8,903 nucleotides of DNA from JAAGZL01 sp050297535 (lineage in GTDB: Bacteria > Pseudomonadota > Gammaproteobacteria > Chromatiales > Chromatiaceae), in assembly GCA_050297535.1 (NCBI GenBank), contig JBNKSV010000063.1, forward strand, positions 1 through 8,903, given 5' to 3'. This document shows, piece after piece, positions 6,467 through 8,903 of the stretch. Position 1 is the first letter of the stretch, and the number at the start of each line of letters is the position of its first letter. The notes under the pieces were generated by a model. It searched no databases, was not told the DNA's origin, and saw only the letters and a list, made by a program, of their open reading frames with translations. Position numbers and translations under genes: made by a program.

Positions 6467-7111
6467 CTAATCACCCTGCAACTCTTCCGCCTGAGTGCGA
6501 CTCAGATAGCGCCAGGGAAGCGGCACTATCCCCGGCACCAACCTGCAATAACGGCGGTACCTCTCGCCGTGATAGACCATAAGCTTTTGCTCTTCCAGGT
6601 GTGCGCCAACAATAAAATAGAGCGTCATCATAATAGCCGTGACCAAGAAGGCGAGGTTCATACCCCGCGTCCAAATCAGAACCAAACTAAGACTATACCA
6701 GGGGTGACGCACAAAACGGTGTAAAGGCGATATATGAAATCCTTCCTGATCTTCGACCGACAACTCATTGTCTCGCCACTGCCTTATCCCAATAAATTCG
6801 TTACTGTCATAATCTTGGAGGGTCCAGGCCACTCCCAACAGCGCCAGTAACGCCATCCCATTAGCAATCCACCAGGAGAGCCCGGTCCACTCCCACAATA
6901 GGGGGCCGGGCAGGGTAAATGTCCACCAGAGCGGAGGGATTATCAGCACCGTGGCAAGGAGGTTGTAACCGAGACGATACCCCGGCATGAGCCGCGGCCA
7001 ACGGGCGGCGACGAACCTCTTTAGCCGCAAAGACGCCAACCAGGAATGGACAATCGCATATGCCAGCCAAGCCAACACCAGGACCAGAACGGTCTGAGCA
7101 TAGGCCGACAC
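6467..7111 (-). CDS. Membrane methyltransferase-like protein (isoprenylcysteine methyltransferase/NnrU/MddA-like superfamily)
   Basis: A 214-residue integral membrane protein with hydrophobic segments at about 6-25, 48-66, 78-98 and 139-170. The C-terminal signature fits the ICMT/phospholipid-methyltransferase fold: HRFVRHPWYSL (131-141), then EEQKL (173-177), GERYRRY (182-188) and a VPGIVP turn (192-197). In this fold the RHP and E...Y..Y elements build the SAM site at the membrane face. The N-terminal HSWLAS (22-27) and YRLGYN (45-50) recall the NnrU/MddA (methanethiol S-methyltransferase) branch. The substrate (thiol, lipid or prenylcysteine-like) cannot be decided. The start is GTG, nine bases after the ppk2 stop and with little Shine-Dalgarno, so translation is probably coupled to ppk2. 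No in-frame ATG is available near the N-terminus. No convincing terminator follows. Confidence 0.8.
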   Translation of the reverse strand: MSAYAQTVLVLVLAWLAYAIVHSWLASLRLKRFVAARWPRLMPGYRLGYNLLATVLIIPPLWWTFTLPGPLLWEWTGLSWWIANGMALLALLGVAWTLQDYDSNEFIGIRQWRDNELSVEDQEGFHISPLHRFVRHPWYSLSLVLIWTRGMNLAFLVTAIMMTLYFIVGAHLEEQKLMVYHGERYRRYCRLVPGIVPLPWRYLSRTQAEELQGD

Positions 7112-7120
7112 AGATATGGC

Positions 7121-8095
7121 CTAGATCTTGAATTTACCGCTCTTGAGACGCTCCGCCTCCATCATCTCCAGCTCCCGAGAGCCGGACACCACGATCTCCG
7201 GGTCCGGCACAAAATCCAGATCAGGATCCAGCCTTTCGTATGGTACGGAATTGAGAATGATCTTCATTACATTCAGGCGCGCAAGATGTTTGTTATTGGA
7301 ACGGATAATGGTCCAGGGTGCATGGGTGGTGTTGGTCTGACGCAGCATCTCATATTTCACGTTAGTGAAATCATCCCAACGCTCCTGGGCCTGCACGTCC
7401 ACCTCGCTCAACTTCCACTGCCGCAACGGATCGGTCTTGCGCCGCTCGAACCGGCGCTCCTGCTCCTCCTTGGTGACACTGAAGTAGAGCTTTATCAGGA
7501 TGGTGCCGTGGCGCACCAGATCCTTCTCAAAACCGGAGACGCCGCGCATGAAGTCTTTGTACTCACGATCGGTACAAAAACCGAACACCGGCTCGACCAT
7601 GGCGCGGTTGTACCAACTGCGGTCGAACAGCACCACCTCGCCCCCGCGCGGAAACTGCTTTACATACTTCTGGAAGAACCATTGCGTCTTCTCCTGATCG
7701 TTGGGCTTACCAAGGGCCACGACCCGGTAGTGCTTCTCGTTCATGTAACGGGTGACACGACGAATGGTTCCGCCCTTACCGGCAGCGTCACGCCCCTCGA
7801 ACAGGATAATCATGCGCGTGCCGCTGGTCTCCAGATACTGCTGCATCCTGATCAGTTCGGCCTGATAGGGCTTGAGTGCCTGCTCCCGGCGATAACGCCG
7901 CACCGCCTTTCTGGTATCCCTCTTGAGCTCTTTATTATCGAATTCCAATTTCTCGCATTTCTGTTGCAGCACCCCAAGCTCTTCCATTACGCCATTGCGA
8001 TCAGAGACATTACTCTCTACAGTCTCAGGCAATGCCTTCTGATCCATAACTTCAGACGCCCCTTCTTGAGAATCAACCATAGTCTCATCTGTCAT
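7121..8095 (-). CDS. ppk2: Polyphosphate kinase 2 family protein
   Basis: A 324-residue cytosolic P-loop kinase. PPK2 enzymes transfer phosphate between polyphosphate and nucleotides, commonly forming GTP or ATP from the diphosphate. Motifs: Walker A GRDAAGKGGT (101-110), Walker B LFDRSWYNRA (156-165) with Asp158, and the lid region ERRKTDPLRQWKLS (217-230), followed by ERWDDF (238-243). These match the one-domain class I layout, although nucleotide preference (ADP, GDP or AMP) needs assay. About 75 residues precede the conserved core; 36-75 is charged and probably coiled coil, and the first 35 are acidic and low in structure. The start is the ATG at 8095 with GGGAA eight bases upstream. It is the first gene of a two-gene unit with the membrane methyltransferase-like gene and is divergent from the SAM methyltransferase gene. 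Confidence 0.93.
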   Translation of the reverse strand: MTDETMVDSQEGASEVMDQKALPETVESNVSDRNGVMEELGVLQQKCEKLEFDNKELKRDTRKAVRRYRREQALKPYQAELIRMQQYLETSGTRMIILFEGRDAAGKGGTIRRVTRYMNEKHYRVVALGKPNDQEKTQWFFQKYVKQFPRGGEVVLFDRSWYNRAMVEPVFGFCTDREYKDFMRGVSGFEKDLVRHGTILIKLYFSVTKEEQERRFERRKTDPLRQWKLSEVDVQAQERWDDFTNVKYEMLRQTNTTHAPWTIIRSNNKHLARLNVMKIILNSVPYERLDPDLDFVPDPEIVVSGSRELEMMEAERLKSGKFKI

Positions 8096-8257
8096 AACTT
8101 TTGTTCCCGTAACTTTGCTTCACTATGAATTAATACTATGCCATGAACCATCCGGATGCATGCGTTTTTAAACATATAAGCCATGCCGTTGCCCTTTAAG
8201 CTTGAAAGTATAAGAATAGCCGAACTCGATATTATTGATAACCATCCTTGCAACAGT

Positions 8258-8903
8258 ATGAAGATAAGTGATCCAAACCCCCGCCAGACTGCAACTGAAC
8301 TGGAAATAATCGAACAAACCCTGCCTTTGAGCGGTGCGCGCATTCTTGAACTCGGCTGCGGCCGTGCCTGGATGACGCGCATCCTGGCGGAGCAATTTTC
8401 TCCGGAATTGATCATCGCCACCGAGGTGGACCGGATTCAACACGAAAAGAATCTGTTGATTGATGACCTGCCGCAGGTTTCCTTTGTCTACGGCAGCGCC
8501 GCCGATATAGATCAGCCTGACGCCAGCATAGACATCGTCATTATGCTGAAATCCCTGCATCACGTGCCGATGGATCTGATGGATAACGCTCTTGTCGAGG
8601 TAGCACGGGTACTGAAACCAGGTGGCCTGGCATACATCTCAGAACCGGTGTACGAGGGCGAGCTAAACGACATAATGAGTATCTTCCACGATGAAAAGGA
8701 GGTGCGCGAGGCCGCATTCGCGGCGGTCGTGCGTGCAGTCGAAGAAGGAACGCTGAATCTTGAACAACAGATCTTCTTTAATGCCCCTGGCCACTACCGT
8801 GATTTCGCCCATTTTGAACAGCGCATGTTGAATGTCACCCATACCGACCATCAGATAGATGCCGCGCTGTACCAGAAGATCAAACAGGCATTCATGCAAC
8901 ATA
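8258..8903 (+). CDS. Class I SAM-dependent methyltransferase, cut by the right window edge
   Basis: An open frame runs from the ATG at 8258 to the last base without a stop, giving at least 215 residues. The Rossmann methyltransferase motifs are in order: motif I LELGCGRAW (30-38), acidic residues after strand 2 in ATEVD (54-58), motif II region AADIDQPDASIDIVI (81-95), the UbiE-like LKSLHHVP (97-104), and VLKPGGLAYISEP (118-130). Motif I has Ala where the third glycine often sits, a tolerated variant. The second half (145-215) is helical and not recognisable to a substrate class. There is no clear Shine-Dalgarno before 8258; an in-frame ATG at 8183 would add 25 residues and also lacks a good one, so the start is uncertain. 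It is divergent from ppk2. The gap 8096-8257 contains AT-rich sequence and small palindromes but no other gene. Confidence 0.82.
   Translation, partial: MKISDPNPRQTATELEIIEQTLPLSGARILELGCGRAWMTRILAEQFSPELIIATEVDRIQHEKNLLIDDLPQVSFVYGSAADIDQPDASIDIVIMLKSLHHVPMDLMDNALVEVARVLKPGGLAYISEPVYEGELNDIMSIFHDEKEVREAAFAAVVRAVEEGTLNLEQQIFFNAPGHYRDFAHFEQRMLNVTHTDHQIDAALYQKIKQAFMQH

Noticed and set aside
7046..8128. 360-codon plus-strand open frame opposite ppk2 and the membrane methyltransferase-like gene
   Set aside because: It is antisense to two genes with clear family motifs, its translation shows no domain, and it spans both genes and their junction.
8155..8172. Overlapping small palindromes (ATGCAT, GCATGC, GTTTTTAAAC) between ppk2 and the SAM methyltransferase
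   Set aside because: They are short and partly AT-rich, with no repeat partner or promoter alignment to support a function.

Overview
The window reads as a chromosomal segment of a proteobacterium, most likely gammaproteobacterial (inference). Support comes from a very long DUF3683-type flavo/iron-sulfur oxidoreductase of a kind I associate with Beta- and Gammaproteobacteria, a single-domain PilZ protein, and a PPK2 polyphosphate kinase. There is no transposase, integrase, phage gene, tRNA, rRNA or CRISPR array. Six complete genes and one gene cut by the right edge fill almost all of the sequence, and no gene-free stretch exceeds 300 bases.

Layout, left to right. A stand-alone GAF-domain protein (+, 89-766) ends at a clean intrinsic terminator (791-820). 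Converging on it from the right is a 1285-residue FAD plus Fe-S fusion enzyme (-, 847-4704), which joins D-lactate/glycolate dehydrogenase-type flavin domains to a GlcF-like ferredoxin/CCG module. Divergent from that, across a 161-base gap measured from the ATG start, lies a D-2-hydroxyacid dehydrogenase resembling hydroxypyruvate reductase/glycerate dehydrogenase (+, 4866-5828). Next comes a dense cluster of short hairpins (5829-5945) at the convergent junction with a c-di-GMP-type PilZ gene (-, 5960-6262). The PilZ gene has its own likely promoter and a repeated heptamer upstream. Then a two-gene minus-strand unit, ppk2 (7121-8095) followed by a membrane methyltransferase-like protein (6467-7111), separated by only 9 bases. 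Finally, divergent from ppk2, a SAM-dependent methyltransferase (+, from 8258) runs off the right edge.

How the genes may work together. The flavoenzyme and the NAD(P)-dependent dehydrogenase both act on the 2-hydroxyacid/2-oxoacid couple, one normally oxidising towards an electron-transport acceptor and the other normally reducing with NAD(P)H. Their shared divergent control region suggests a linked role in glycolate/glyoxylate/hydroxypyruvate or lactate metabolism (inference). PilZ and GAF point to nucleotide or second-messenger signalling, and PPK2 to polyphosphate/nucleotide energy balance, but nothing in the sequence ties these into one pathway.

I found no strong candidate for a wholly new system. 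The feature least explained by known families is the multi-hairpin element at 5829-5945.
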